From Hungatella sp. UBA7603 (GTDB lineage: Bacteria; Bacillota; Clostridia; Lachnospirales; Lachnospiraceae), in the NCBI GenBank assembly GCA_002478865.1, contig DLJZ01000006.1:62001-126000 (forward strand): 64,000 bases of DNA, given 5' to 3'. Position numbers and translations under genes: made by a program. A model generated the notes under the pieces. That model searched no databases, had not been told where the DNA came from, and saw only the letters and a list, made by a program, of their open reading frames with translations. How positions within the stretch are numbered: the first letter of the stretch is position 1; each line of letters begins with the position of its first letter. Shown here piece after piece: positions 15,465 through 25,205 of this stretch.

Positions 15465-17178
15465 CCCTTTCCTCCTGCCATATATGGTTTAAAATGTGCA
15501 CTTTTAACGTTTTAAGCTTTTCGTCAGCATCTTTCATCGATTTGCCTTTTACTCCGAAATAGAACTTGATTTTAGGCTCTGTGCCGGAAGGACGGATGCA
15601 AAACCAAGCATCTTCTGATAACAGGAAGCGCAAAACATTGGATTTGGGTAATTTTCCGTTTACCCCGTCTCCGGTTTCATAATCTTCCTTTCCTATTACC
15701 TCAAATCCGCCTGCTCTCTCCGGTGGATTGGTACGAAAGGATTCCATGATATGCGTTATTTTATCAAGACCATCTTCTCCTTTTACGGTTATGGATTCCA
15801 GACATTCCTGATAATAGCCAAACTCCTCATAGAGCTTATTTAACTCTTTCCATATGGAGCTTCCCTTCGTCTTATAATAAGCCGCCGCTTCGCACATAGT
15901 CATAACTGCGGATATAGCATCCTTATCTCTTACACAAGTTTCTACGAGACAGCCACAGCTCTCTTCAAATCCAAACTGATAGACCGCTTCCATAGAAGAT
16001 GATTCAAAACATCTCATCTGCTCTCCAATGTACTTAAATCCGGTCAGCACCTCAACCAGCTTCATTCTATATTTTTCTGCCAGTGGTTTTGCCATCTGTG
16101 TGGTCACAATGGTTTTAACGATTGCGCCATTGGAAGGAAGACTTCCTGTTTCTTTTCTCCTAAGGAGTAAATAGCTGCAAATAAATATTCCTGTCATGTT
16201 TCCGGTCAGGCGGTGATACTCTCCTGTTTCATCCTCCCGCACGTAAACACCCATCCGGTCTCCATCAGGGTCCGTGCCAAAAACAAGATCTGCCTTCATC
16301 TTTTCCGCCAGACCTAGAGCCAATGTAAACGCACCTTCCTCCTCTGGGTTTGGTGATTTCACTGTTCTAAAATCACCGTCTGGCTCCATCTGCTCCTCTA
16401 CTACAAACACCCTGGTAAATCCCAGATGGGATAAAAGATGCCTTACTGGCAGATTTCCGGTACCGTGAAGAGGGGTGTATACAATGGTTACCTCATTTGC
16501 CGCCTGTGTTAATGCATTGGGAGATAATACCCATTGTTTCATTTCTTTTATGTACTCATCTTCCAGCTCATTACCAATCCAATGGAGCAATCCCTCTTTT
16601 TCAGCTTCCTTTTCTGACAGCCTTTTAATAAAACCGTAATCCTTTATCTGTGCTATAAACCAGCTAATTTCCTCATCCAATGGTGCTGTTATTTGACCAC
16701 CATCTTCCCAATACACCTTATACCCGTTGTATTCCGGCGGATTATGACTGGCTGTTATGACAATTCCAGCGGCAAGGGAAAGGCGCCGTATGGCAAAGGA
16801 AAGAAATGGAGTAGGGGCCAACCTGGAAAAAAGATAGACCGGAATCTGATTTCCGGTCAGACATCTGGCTGCCTCTCTGGCAAATTCCTCGGACATATGC
16901 CTGGAATCATAGGCAATACCAACTCCTCTGCTCCATTCCTTATTCTCTTTTAAACAACTGGCAAGTCCTTGGGTTACTTTTGCGACTGTATAGAGATTCA
17001 TCCGGTTTGTGCCGGCCCCCATCAAGCCTCTCATGCCTCCTGTGCCAAATTTTAGTTCTGTAGAAAAACGGTCTTTGATTTCTTCTTCCCGGCCCATAAT
17101 TTCTTTTAACTCTTCCTTTGTATCAAGGGAAAAGAAAGGGCTGGTGCACCAGAATTCATATTGATCCATATATGTCAT
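15430..17178 (-). CDS. phosphohexomutase (phosphoglucomutase/phosphomannomutase)
   Basis: 582 residues, alpha-D-phosphohexomutase superfamily, close to the PgcA/ManB type. Active site loop TASHNPPEYNG with phosphoserine Ser144, metal loop GTDPDGDRMGVY, sugar-binding loop GFEESCG and the C-terminal phosphate loop RPSGTEPKIKFY. It interconverts hexose-1-phosphate and hexose-6-phosphate. In this operon it would turn mannose-1-phosphate released by the GH130 phosphorylases into mannose-6-phosphate. It lies between the CE2 gene (25-bp gap) and the CE17-like gene (overlapping). Confidence 0.92.
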   Translation of the reverse strand: MTYMDQYEFWCTSPFFSLDTKEELKEIMGREEEIKDRFSTELKFGTGGMRGLMGAGTNRMNLYTVAKVTQGLASCLKENKEWSRGVGIAYDSRHMSEEFAREAARCLTGNQIPVYLFSRLAPTPFLSFAIRRLSLAAGIVITASHNPPEYNGYKVYWEDGGQITAPLDEEISWFIAQIKDYGFIKRLSEKEAEKEGLLHWIGNELEDEYIKEMKQWVLSPNALTQAANEVTIVYTPLHGTGNLPVRHLLSHLGFTRVFVVEEQMEPDGDFRTVKSPNPEEEGAFTLALGLAEKMKADLVFGTDPDGDRMGVYVREDETGEYHRLTGNMTGIFICSYLLLRRKETGSLPSNGAIVKTIVTTQMAKPLAEKYRMKLVEVLTGFKYIGEQMRCFESSSMEAVYQFGFEESCGCLVETCVRDKDAISAVMTMCEAAAYYKTKGSSIWKELNKLYEEFGYYQECLESITVKGEDGLDKITHIMESFRTNPPERAGGFEVIGKEDYETGDGVNGKLPKSNVLRFLLSEDAWFCIRPSGTEPKIKFYFGVKGKSMKDADEKLKTLKVHILNHIWQEERDEITGNLFGKS

Positions 17179-17202
17179 AATCTACTCCCCATTGAACAAG
17201 CA

Positions 17203-18270
17203 TTAGAAAATGGATTCATCCAGCCAGATCTCTTCACCCAAACTAAGGATGAAGTCTGACAGCTCTTTGGCCATTTCCTCCGCTTCTGAAATTCTTAAAT
17301 GCCCCGGTGTCCCGCTTCCATTTCTGCGATAACAAAAGTGATGCACACCTTCATCCTGAAGTCTTTCCCATACCTGCTCTATGGCTTTGTCCCAGCTATC
17401 ATGATGGCAAAGTATGGTTGTGGTTAAGACAATAACTGCCTGAGGATAAATTTGTCTCAGTTTCCGTATAAAACTCTCATAATGATCCTTCCATTCCAAA
17501 GCCTTTTGACCATTATAATTCTCCTTCATAAAGTCCTCTGGGTGGCTGTCGTTTTGTCCCAAAGCTACGATAACCACATGCGGACGATAATCCTTAAAAT
17601 TCCACAGGCTGGTTCTGCCAATTGCCGGATGATACTGGGCCTTATCATAGACCCATTCCATTCCAATCAATTCGGGCGGTTCAAACCAGCCCATTCCATT
17701 CATAAGGGCGATTCCTCCCTGGGAAATATTATGAAGTGAAGCATCTAGTTTTCTGGCTGTTATCCACGAATAGGAATACCAACTGTTTGAGTATTCTCCC
17801 TGATGTGGCGGATCTTCCTTTCCCATGTATTCAATGGCTTCTGAAACTTCACCTGCGCTGACAGAATCGCCATAAACCTCGATTCGCCTTTTGGGTAAAG
17901 GTTCTGTCTCCACAAGATAACCGCCCTCTGAAAGAAGAAATCCTTCGAAGGAAAATGTATGGCAAGAGTCCTGGCGTTTAAACAGAATCAGGCTATGCAT
18001 TCCCTCCTTTAATTCCTCCCCCAGACAAATCCGGGCCTTTCCTGACTCTGGAAGAGCCGCTTTCATCTGTTCCCCGTCTAGGATCCAACCAATATAATTA
18101 TCCCAATATACGGAGTGATTTTCCAACAAGACTGCAATGGATTTTCCCACAAATGCAAGCTTTACAAAACTACAGGGATACACAAATTCCAGGAATCCCT
18201 TATCATCCCTCCCAATTCTTCCGCAGTACAAAAGAAAGGGGTGGTCTGCTGCAATTTCAACATCATTCAT
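17203..18270 (-). CDS. CE2-family acetylesterase
   Basis: 355 residues with the CE2 architecture: an N-terminal jelly-roll domain (about 1-125) followed by an SGNH hydrolase domain. Catalytic parts are YGDSVSAGE (Ser136), GQND (239-242) and [14 protein letters not shown] (His324). CE2 enzymes remove O-acetyl groups from xylan, glucomannan or manno-oligosaccharides. No signal peptide, so it acts on imported sugars. It overlaps the fused epimerase-phosphorylase gene by eight bases and is paired with a CE17-like esterase two genes on, the same pair described for the Roseburia beta-mannan locus. Confidence 0.82.
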   Translation of the reverse strand: MNDVEIAADHPFLLYCGRIGRDDKGFLEFVYPCSFVKLAFVGKSIAVLLENHSVYWDNYIGWILDGEQMKAALPESGKARICLGEELKEGMHSLILFKRQDSCHTFSFEGFLLSEGGYLVETEPLPKRRIEVYGDSVSAGEVSEAIEYMGKEDPPHQGEYSNSWYSYSWITARKLDASLHNISQGGIALMNGMGWFEPPELIGMEWVYDKAQYHPAIGRTSLWNFKDYRPHVVIVALGQNDSHPEDFMKENYNGQKALEWKDHYESFIRKLRQIYPQAVIVLTTTILCHHDSWDKAIEQVWERLQDEGVHHFCYRRNGSGTPGHLRISEAEEMAKELSDFILSLGEEIWLDESIF

Positions 18271-20608
18271 GTCTTAGTAACTCCTTATTTTTGTGAATCA
18301 ATGAGATTCTCTGTTTTACACAGTCTGCACTTCTTAATGGATCTTCCGGTGTTTGAAATACATAATCCATCAGCTTTTCCACGGTAGTCACTGCTACGTG
18401 AACTCTGGTATCAGAGGAAGCATAATAAAGATATACATCTCCATTTTCTCTGGTGATTGCTCCGTTTGTAAACACAACATTGGAGACATCTCCTACTCTC
18501 TCTCCGTCTCTCGGTCCAAGAAGAAGTCCGGAGGGCTGTGCAATTACTTTGGAAGGCTCTTTTAAATCAGTTGCAAAGGCATAGAGTACATACCGGAGTC
18601 CTGCTGCCGTGTTCCTGACTCCATGGGCAATGTGAATCCAGCCTTTGGAGGTTTTGATTGGCACAGCTCCTGCTCCATTTTTAGCTTCTGTTATGGTATG
18701 GTAACGGCGCCTGCTAGTCATGATCTCTTCCTCAATAACGCCATGGCAGATATCTTTGCAAAGCCCAAATCCGATTCCCCCACCATTTCCTGTATCAATA
18801 AAATCATCCATTGGTCTGGTATAAAAAGCGTAGCAGCCATTGACAAATTCCGGATGAAGTAAAACGTTTCGCTGTTGGGGCGATTGTAAAGTCTTTAGAT
18901 TGTCAAGTCTCTCCCAACATCTTAAATCCTTTGTCCTTACGATTCCTGCTGCGGCCACCGCTGCAGATAAATCAGAAGAGGACGAATCATGGCTCTCAGA
19001 GCAAAATACACCGTATATCCACCCATCCTCGTGCTTTGTTAGCCTCATATCATAAACATTGGTTTCCTCAGGATATATGTCTGGAAGGCACACTGGTTCT
19101 TCCCAGAATCGAAATCCATCAATTCCAGTATCACTTTCTGTCACTGCAAAAAATGATTTTCTATCGTTTCCTTCCACTCGTGCCACAAGATAATACTTCC
19201 CATTTAGTTCTATGGCACCGGCATTCATCACTGCGTTGATTCCAAGGCGCTCCATAAAAAAGGGATTGGTATTCCAGTCAATATCATATCTCCATGTCAG
19301 AGGGACATGCTCCCTGGTCAGCACTGGGTATTCGTACCTATCATAAATTCCATTATATCTGTCACTTTTAATATTGTTGCGTTCTAGTAAAAGCTCTTGT
19401 CTGTCCCGTTCAATCTGATAACGAGGATGAATGATCCCCAGTCTTTTTATAACCTCCATGCACATTCGACCATTGTGATATGGACATTTCCATGGCTCCA
19501 CAATTGGATCCTTTTCAGAAGGAATTTCTCCTCCGCAAAGTCTTAAAAACCACTCCGAACCAGGTCTTTTATCCATGAGCCGGTCTTTTATGTACTCCCA
19601 GATATCCTGTGCGGCCACTAGATACCTGTTATTATCTGGCTCTTTTTCCCATGCATTTAAAAATCCCACCACCGCTTCTGCCTGAACCCACCAGATCCGG
19701 TCCCTATCTTCTACTCCATTCTCACATTCATTCATCAGACTATGGTCTTTATAAGCTTTTTTATAGATCTCCTCTGCCAAAACCTTGGTAATAGGAAGCA
19801 GCTTTTTTTCATACTCCTTATCCTTTAAAACTTCTACGCACCGGACGAGCAACCAGGAGGATTCAATATCATGGCCGTAGGAATGAAGATCCATAAGAGA
19901 ATTCCAGTTTTGGTCAAAGAATACCTCCTGACGTCTTTTCTGAGGATTATAAACATGGTTTATAAATTGATCTAAGATATATTTTAACCGTACCTCCACT
20001 CTGTGAGCCTGATCCACACGGTAAAGCTCCGTATATGCTTCCATTACATGGAGGAGAGTATTCATGGTCTTCTCTGCCATCACTCCATGTTCGGAAAGCT
20101 TTTCGTTTCGCACCGGCTGAAAGTAATGATCATAAGCCTCGCCGTATCCGTCTCCACTATGGCAGGAATTTTCGATCTTGCCATACAGCTCATAGGCAAG
20201 ATCCAGTGCCTCCCGGTTGCCGGAAGCCTCATAATAGGAAGAAAGGGCGTAGACCGCAAATGCCTGGTTATAGGTGTGTTTTGTCTGATCCTTTGGACTT
20301 CCATCATAATTGACAGACCAGTATACGCCTCCCGCTTCCCGGTCTAGACAATAATCCTTTAAAAACTCATACCCATGACGAGCATAAGAAAGAAGTTCAT
20401 TCTGTTTTAAGGTGATACAGGCATTGGAAAAAAACCATAGGATCCTGCTGTTTAAGATCACTCCTTTTTCTGCCTTTTTATCTACCTTAAGATCATGACC
20501 TACATACCCATAGTAACCTCCGTAAACATCATCCTTTAACCCTTCCCAGAACGGAAGCAGCTTATGTTCCAGATGCTCCCGCATTTCTTCCGCCATTGTT
20601 CCCTTCAT
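18263..20608 (-). CDS. fused cellobiose 2-epimerase and GH130 mannosylglucose phosphorylase
   Basis: 781 residues combining two enzymes normally made separately. Residues 1 to about 405 are an AGE-family cellobiose 2-epimerase with the conserved histidines His187 (LLHVMEAY), His242 and His246 ([12 protein letters not shown]) and His378 ([10 protein letters not shown]). Residues from about 420 are a GH130 subfamily-1 phosphorylase with the likely catalytic Asp520 ([14 protein letters not shown]), then [11 protein letters not shown] and [16 protein letters not shown]. The epimerase makes 4-O-beta-mannosyl-glucose from beta-1,4-mannobiose, and the phosphorylase cleaves it to mannose-1-phosphate and glucose, so the fusion joins two consecutive steps. 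No frameshift or stop is seen. Cytoplasmic. Confidence 0.88.
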   Translation of the reverse strand: MKGTMAEEMREHLEHKLLPFWEGLKDDVYGGYYGYVGHDLKVDKKAEKGVILNSRILWFFSNACITLKQNELLSYARHGYEFLKDYCLDREAGGVYWSVNYDGSPKDQTKHTYNQAFAVYALSSYYEASGNREALDLAYELYGKIENSCHSGDGYGEAYDHYFQPVRNEKLSEHGVMAEKTMNTLLHVMEAYTELYRVDQAHRVEVRLKYILDQFINHVYNPQKRRQEVFFDQNWNSLMDLHSYGHDIESSWLLVRCVEVLKDKEYEKKLLPITKVLAEEIYKKAYKDHSLMNECENGVEDRDRIWWVQAEAVVGFLNAWEKEPDNNRYLVAAQDIWEYIKDRLMDKRPGSEWFLRLCGGEIPSEKDPIVEPWKCPYHNGRMCMEVIKRLGIIHPRYQIERDRQELLLERNNIKSDRYNGIYDRYEYPVLTREHVPLTWRYDIDWNTNPFFMERLGINAVMNAGAIELNGKYYLVARVEGNDRKSFFAVTESDTGIDGFRFWEEPVCLPDIYPEETNVYDMRLTKHEDGWIYGVFCSESHDSSSSDLSAAVAAAGIVRTKDLRCWERLDNLKTLQSPQQRNVLLHPEFVNGCYAFYTRPMDDFIDTGNGGGIGFGLCKDICHGVIEEEIMTSRRRYHTITEAKNGAGAVPIKTSKGWIHIAHGVRNTAAGLRYVLYAFATDLKEPSKVIAQPSGLLLGPRDGERVGDVSNVVFTNGAITRENGDVYLYYASSDTRVHVAVTTVEKLMDYVFQTPEDPLRSADCVKQRISLIHKNKELLRHE

Positions 20609-20636
20609 GTCATCCTCCCTTATGAGTCCTTATTTT

Positions 20637-21650
20637 CTATCGTTTTCCTCTTTCCTCATCAATATCAGAAAGTACACTGTGTTCTTTTATATAATCCATG
20701 ATTTCTTCTGCTCTGGTAAATGCCAGTGCCACATAACTGTCTGCGGCTCCATAATAGATGGCGATTCTTCCATCGTTTGGATCGCAGATTGTGGCACATG
20801 GAAAGCATACATTGGGAACAAAGCCCCGTTCCTCATACCATGCTTCCGGTGTGAGCAAGAAATTTTCACACCGGTATTTCACAACAGACGGATTATCAAG
20901 ATCTAAAATAGCTCCGCCAATGCTGTAAACATACCCATTGCAGGTACCGGATACTCCATGGTAAAACAACAGCCAACCTTCATCGGTCTCAATGGGGGCA
21001 GCTCCCCCTCCGATCTTTAAGGACTCCCACCACGCACTCCCTTTCCCCATAACATGGCGGTGTTTGCCCCAGTAAACTAGATCAGGGCTTTCACTTAAAA
21101 AGATATCTCCAAAAGGAGTGTGTCCGCTGTCACTTGGACGGGAAAGCATCATGAAATTACCATTGATTTTTCTGGGAAACAGCACTGCATTTCTATTAAA
21201 TGGAAGGAACGGATTTTCTAGCCTCACAAAGGTTTTAAAATCCTGTGTCTTTGCCATACCAATGGCAGCTCCGTAAAAATCCTGGCACCAGATGATATAA
21301 TAGGTACCCTCTACTTTCACAAGCCTTGGATCATAGGCGTATCTGGGCATGAATTCATTGCCCTCTTCATCTACAAACCGGATCTTCTCCTGTTCAAACT
21401 CCCACTTAATCCCATCACGACTTTTTCCCAGATAAATATAGGGAATCCCGTTCTTTTGCTCTCCCCGGAACACTCCAATAAAACCGTCTTCATAGGGTAT
21501 TACAGCAGAATTAAAAATCCTCGCCACATGATCCATGGGATTTCTCCCAATAATGGGGTTTTCTGTATAGCGCCAGATAGGGGCTCCCGTAGATTTTTCG
21601 GTTGGCTCCTGCCATGGCATCGCTTTAATTTCAGATGTATATAGTTTCAT
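20637..21650 (-). CDS. GH130 beta-1,4-manno-oligosaccharide phosphorylase
   Basis: 337 residues, GH130 of the subfamily-2 kind by size and motifs. Visible: PIIGRNPMDHVARIFNSAVI near the N-terminus, the putative proton donor in YAYDPRLV (Asp107), LFPRKINGNFMMLSRPSD, and the phosphate-binding stretch KIGGGAAPIETDEGW and HGVSG. Known members phosphorolyse manno-oligosaccharides from the non-reducing end to mannose-1-phosphate. It sits between the transporter genes and the fused epimerase-phosphorylase, so it probably shortens longer chains to mannobiose. A beta-mannosyl-GlcNAc phosphorylase is a less likely alternative. Confidence 0.85.
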   Translation of the reverse strand: MKLYTSEIKAMPWQEPTEKSTGAPIWRYTENPIIGRNPMDHVARIFNSAVIPYEDGFIGVFRGEQKNGIPYIYLGKSRDGIKWEFEQEKIRFVDEEGNEFMPRYAYDPRLVKVEGTYYIIWCQDFYGAAIGMAKTQDFKTFVRLENPFLPFNRNAVLFPRKINGNFMMLSRPSDSGHTPFGDIFLSESPDLVYWGKHRHVMGKGSAWWESLKIGGGAAPIETDEGWLLFYHGVSGTCNGYVYSIGGAILDLDNPSVVKYRCENFLLTPEAWYEERGFVPNVCFPCATICDPNDGRIAIYYGAADSYVALAFTRAEEIMDYIKEHSVLSDIDEERGKR

Positions 21651-21660
21651 GTTTCTCCTC

Positions 21661-22506
21661 CTACCCTTTTACTGCTCCCTGAGTCAGTCCGCTGTATATT
21701 TGTTTCTGGCAGAATATAAATACAACCAATGCCGGTAGCAAGGTGATAATGACGCCTGCGCAGATATAGTTATACTGGCTGCCAAGTGGTCCTGTAAATT
21801 TATACAGGGAAGTGGCTACTGTCACCAGCCGGTTCTTATCCTGAAGATATAAATTTGCCATATAATATTCGTTATACGTTCCAACGCCTTTTAATATCAT
21901 TACGGTTATGATCGCCGGTTTTAAAAGTGGCATTAATACCCGGAAAAATACACCGAAATAAGTACAGCCATCCATGATTGCCGACTCATCAAGGGATATT
22001 GGAATGTTTTCAAAAAATTGAATGAAGATGTAAATGGAAATTACATCGGTTCCCATCATTAAGATAATGTACCCTGTCAATGTATTGATCAAATGAAATT
22101 CATACATCAACTGATAAACCGAAACCTGCATGGCGATTCCTGGCAACATGGCTGCAAAGAGAAACAGATTTCGTATGATTCCATTGAAAAGAAACTTAAA
22201 ACGGCTCAATATGTAAGCCAGCATGGAACCTGTCAGTACAGAGCCAAGCAGTACGAATACTAAAATCAAAAGAGAATTTCGAAAGGCGGTTGCCATGTTT
22301 GCCTTATTCCATGCCTGAATAAAGTTCCCGACATAGAGCCAGTTATTTGGAAGTGTCATTACATTGGTAGAAGCATATTCTTTTTCTGTTTTGCACGCGG
22401 TTATGACACATACCACCACAGGAGTCACAGAGGCTAGAGCGCCTGCTATAAGAGTCAGATATTGAAAGGCGCGCCATAATACCTTTTTGACTTTGTTGTG
22501 ATTCAC
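21661..22506 (-). CDS. oligosaccharide ABC transporter permease, MalG type
   Basis: 281 residues, six hydrophobic segments, carbohydrate-uptake family CUT1. The EAA-like loop facing the ATPase is DESAIMDGCTYFGVFFRVLMPLLKPA. It starts at a GTG overlapping the stop codon of the previous permease (GTGA). No ATPase gene is in this locus; a shared MsmK-type ATPase encoded elsewhere is usual for such systems. Confidence 0.92.
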   Translation of the reverse strand: MNHNKVKKVLWRAFQYLTLIAGALASVTPVVVCVITACKTEKEYASTNVMTLPNNWLYVGNFIQAWNKANMATAFRNSLLILVFVLLGSVLTGSMLAYILSRFKFLFNGIIRNLFLFAAMLPGIAMQVSVYQLMYEFHLINTLTGYIILMMGTDVISIYIFIQFFENIPISLDESAIMDGCTYFGVFFRVLMPLLKPAIITVMILKGVGTYNEYYMANLYLQDKNRLVTVATSLYKFTGPLGSQYNYICAGVIITLLPALVVFIFCQKQIYSGLTQGAVKG

Positions 22507-23492
22507 AGGACCCCCTCCTTTTCTAGCATCACTTGTCTCTTCCTCCTCCTATTCTTATCCCTCCAAGATTCCTCTTCTCCTTCACCGAAGAAATACTTGA
22601 AAATAAGTTTCTGAATTAGGGTTGCTGCCAAAATAATCACAAGAAGGATCACTGCCATGGCAGAAGCGAGACCTACTTTTTGATTCTCATGAGCCAGTTT
22701 GTTCATGACTACAAAATAAGTTGCAGTCCCAAAGCTTCCGTTTGTTATGACATAAGGTGGTTCAAACGCACTTAAAGAACCGGTGATCGACAAAATCATA
22801 TTTAAAATGATAATGGTCTTAATGCTTGGGAATACAATATAGCGGAATTTATTCCATTCATTTGCTCCATCGATGGCTGCGGCCTCATACATGGTGGAAT
22901 CTACTGACATGATGGCTCCGATAAATAAAACCATGTTTTGCCCCATATACCTCCATATCGAAGTGGCAGCTATGGAAATATTATTGATACTGGTATCCTT
23001 TAGCCAGTAAGGCAATTGATCCTGTGTAAAACCACACCAAGCTAGGACCGTATCCAAAACGAAACCTCTAGTGTAGAAAAATTTAAAGATAAAGCCCACT
23101 GCGATTCCACAGATCAGAAATGGAAAAAACATAAACCCCTTAAATAAATTCCCTCCTCGGATATTGGTACTGAGCACCGAAGCGAAATAAAGGGCAAGGG
23201 ACATCTGGACAAAGGATGCCCCTATGTAGTAAAGACTCAGCCTCAATGCCTTAAAGCAGTCATCTCTTTGAAACACAGCCACATAATTTTGTAATCCTAT
23301 AAATTCCCGTTTTCCAATGTACTTCATATCATAAAAGCTAAATCCCATCATTTTCACAAAAGGAATATAAGTAAATATCAAAAGCAGGAATAAGGGTACA
23401 AACATAAACGTAAAGATGACAAGCAGGCGGTTTACTTTCCCCTTTTGGAGCCATTTCGCCACATGGGATGCCATTTTCAATCTCTTACCCAA
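22503..23492 (-). CDS. oligosaccharide ABC transporter permease, MalF type
   Basis: 329 residues with six membrane segments and the EAA loop MYEAAAIDGANEWNKFRYIVFP. Starts at TTG 23492, eight bases after GGAGG; the ATG at 23474 is a less well placed alternative. It follows the binding-protein gene by 12 bp. Pairs with the MalG-type permease to form the channel. Confidence 0.9.
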   Translation of the reverse strand: MGKRLKMASHVAKWLQKGKVNRLLVIFTFMFVPLFLLLIFTYIPFVKMMGFSFYDMKYIGKREFIGLQNYVAVFQRDDCFKALRLSLYYIGASFVQMSLALYFASVLSTNIRGGNLFKGFMFFPFLICGIAVGFIFKFFYTRGFVLDTVLAWCGFTQDQLPYWLKDTSINNISIAATSIWRYMGQNMVLFIGAIMSVDSTMYEAAAIDGANEWNKFRYIVFPSIKTIIILNMILSITGSLSAFEPPYVITNGSFGTATYFVVMNKLAHENQKVGLASAMAVILLVIILAATLIQKLIFKYFFGEGEEESWRDKNRRRKRQVMLEKEGVL

Positions 23493-23504
23493 AACGGTCT
23501 CCTC

Positions 23505-24887
23505 CTACTTGATTGCTCCAAATTTTTTCTGGGAAGCCGTCCATCTGGAATTTCGATCTGCCATAAGCTCATCAAGAGTCGGTGTACCAGTTGTGGCCGC
23601 TTCCAGGATTTTAGAAACTCCCTCCGGGGATACATTAATTCCTACCTCAGAGTCATTGTTGATATCATTGTACAGGGTCTCTTCTCCATCGGGCGCTGGA
23701 TTATCAATGACCAGTTTCACACCATCAAACATTTTGTAAACGTCTGGATACTTTTCTCCCAAGCAAACGGGAATTCCCCCTTGGTCATAAGAAAAGTTGG
23801 AGTTTTCCGTAAGCCATTTGACGTATAACATGGAAGCAATCTGGTTATCCTGGCTACTGTTAACATTTACGCCGTAATTGTAATCAGGGGATGCGGAAAC
23901 ATATTGCTTTCCATCCACTGTAATCGGAAATGGCATATATCCGATATCTTCTCCATGATCTCCTGCTAACTGCATCTGGACTACAGACCAGGAACCCAGA
24001 GCCATGGTTGCGATCTTTCCATTATTCATCAGCCCCTTGCTCCCCTCCCAGTCCGTTGTGGTCGGATCTTCTTCTGTAAGTCCCCTTGCCACTGCCTCAT
24101 ATAAAACATAATAAACCGCATAAGGTCCTGTCATATCCGCCCGTTTTTCAAATGGGTTTGCGCTGTGAATTAGCCCATTATTGGCATAGTCCGGATCTCC
24201 GGTGGCAGATCCCGTGATATAGGCATCCCAGGCTGTCATGGTCCAGCTTGCCGCAAAGTTTGTATACAGTGGAATGGAATCTGTATTATCCTTGATTTTT
24301 TGCAAGGCAGCCAGAAACTCATCCGGTGTTTTGGGAATCTCCGTGATTCCAGCATCTTTAAAAACTTTTTTGTTGTATACGATCCCCTGTACATTTCCTG
24401 CGGATGGAATTCCATAGACAACATTTTTATAGGAAAAATTATTTAACATGATGTACTTCTTTTCCAGTTCTGTTTTGTCACCATAAGGAACAAAATAATT
24501 TTTAAGCTCGTTCTTATCTAACTGCATGGGAACCATACAAATATCTCCCCAGTCCCCTGTTGTAAGTCTGGTAATGATATCATCAGCATAACTGGTGATT
24601 CCCTCGTATGTAATGGTTACGCCTGGGTACATCTTCTGAAATTCTTTTACATACTCCTGAAAGGTCGTATCCACCAGATCCGTTTTGTGAGTGAGGAATC
24701 TTAAATCTGCTTTAATATCCGTGTAATCTTCTCCCACCTTCAAATCTGTAAATTTCGGGACTTCAGCCGCCACTTTTTCCTCTTTCCCTGCCTCTGTTGC
24801 GGTTGCCTTTGCGCCCCCGCAACCAGCCAGGGAAGTTGCCATAATTGCTGCCAGCCCTGCTGCCCCAAATCTTCTCCAAAACTTCAT
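23505..24887 (-). CDS. extracellular sugar-binding lipoprotein of the CUT1 transporter
   Basis: 460 residues. Signal peptide with lipobox LAGC near residue 22, then a solute-binding protein family 1 fold (YKNVVYGIPSAGNVQGIVYNKKVF, TTGDWGDICMV, MALGSWSVVQMQLAGDHGED). It captures the oligosaccharide outside the membrane. First gene of the mannan-type operon; start ATG follows AAAGGAGGATG. From the downstream enzymes the ligand is probably a (possibly acetylated) beta-manno-oligosaccharide; this is inference, not visible in the protein. Confidence 0.9.
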   Translation of the reverse strand: MKFWRRFGAAGLAAIMATSLAGCGGAKATATEAGKEEKVAAEVPKFTDLKVGEDYTDIKADLRFLTHKTDLVDTTFQEYVKEFQKMYPGVTITYEGITSYADDIITRLTTGDWGDICMVPMQLDKNELKNYFVPYGDKTELEKKYIMLNNFSYKNVVYGIPSAGNVQGIVYNKKVFKDAGITEIPKTPDEFLAALQKIKDNTDSIPLYTNFAASWTMTAWDAYITGSATGDPDYANNGLIHSANPFEKRADMTGPYAVYYVLYEAVARGLTEEDPTTTDWEGSKGLMNNGKIATMALGSWSVVQMQLAGDHGEDIGYMPFPITVDGKQYVSASPDYNYGVNVNSSQDNQIASMLYVKWLTENSNFSYDQGGIPVCLGEKYPDVYKMFDGVKLVIDNPAPDGEETLYNDINNDSEVGINVSPEGVSKILEAATTGTPTLDELMADRNSRWTASQKKFGAIK

Positions 24888-25205
24888 CCTGCATCCTCCT
24901 TTTTATTTAATCCCTTTAAGTTCAGGATTATTTTTAATTAATATATTTTAAGTTATTTTAAGTATATTTTAAACCTAATCAAAAATCATCTGCTATTCTT
25001 GCAACTTATCATAGATCCTTGTATATTTTTATGCACTTATTCTTTTATATATAATTTATTTTATTTTTTTTGTGTATATTGTTTTATTTTACAAGGTTTC
25101 TTACTTTTTATCTTTATAAAACATAACCTTATTTCATTTTTTAAGCTTTAATTATGTATTTAGTTATGCTAAAATATTGTTATATTAATAAATAGGAGGT
25201 GCAAA
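24888..25205. other. divergent regulatory region of the mannan-type operon and araC-like gene
   Basis: About 320 bp, very AT-rich. It contains the operator at 24942-24977 and a candidate leftward promoter with TATACT at 24966-24961. The rightward promoter of the AraC-type gene is not clear. No gene is seen. Confidence 0.6.
24942..24977. promoter_or_regulatory. operator upstream of the mannan-type operon
   Basis: Two direct repeats TATATTTTAA at 24942-24951 and 24963-24972, starting 21 bp apart (two helical turns), followed by ACCTAA. The block matches the one before the LacI-type gene (27120-27155) with a one-base insertion and few changes. It overlaps the -10 region of the leftward promoter, as expected for a repressor site. 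Confidence 0.7.
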
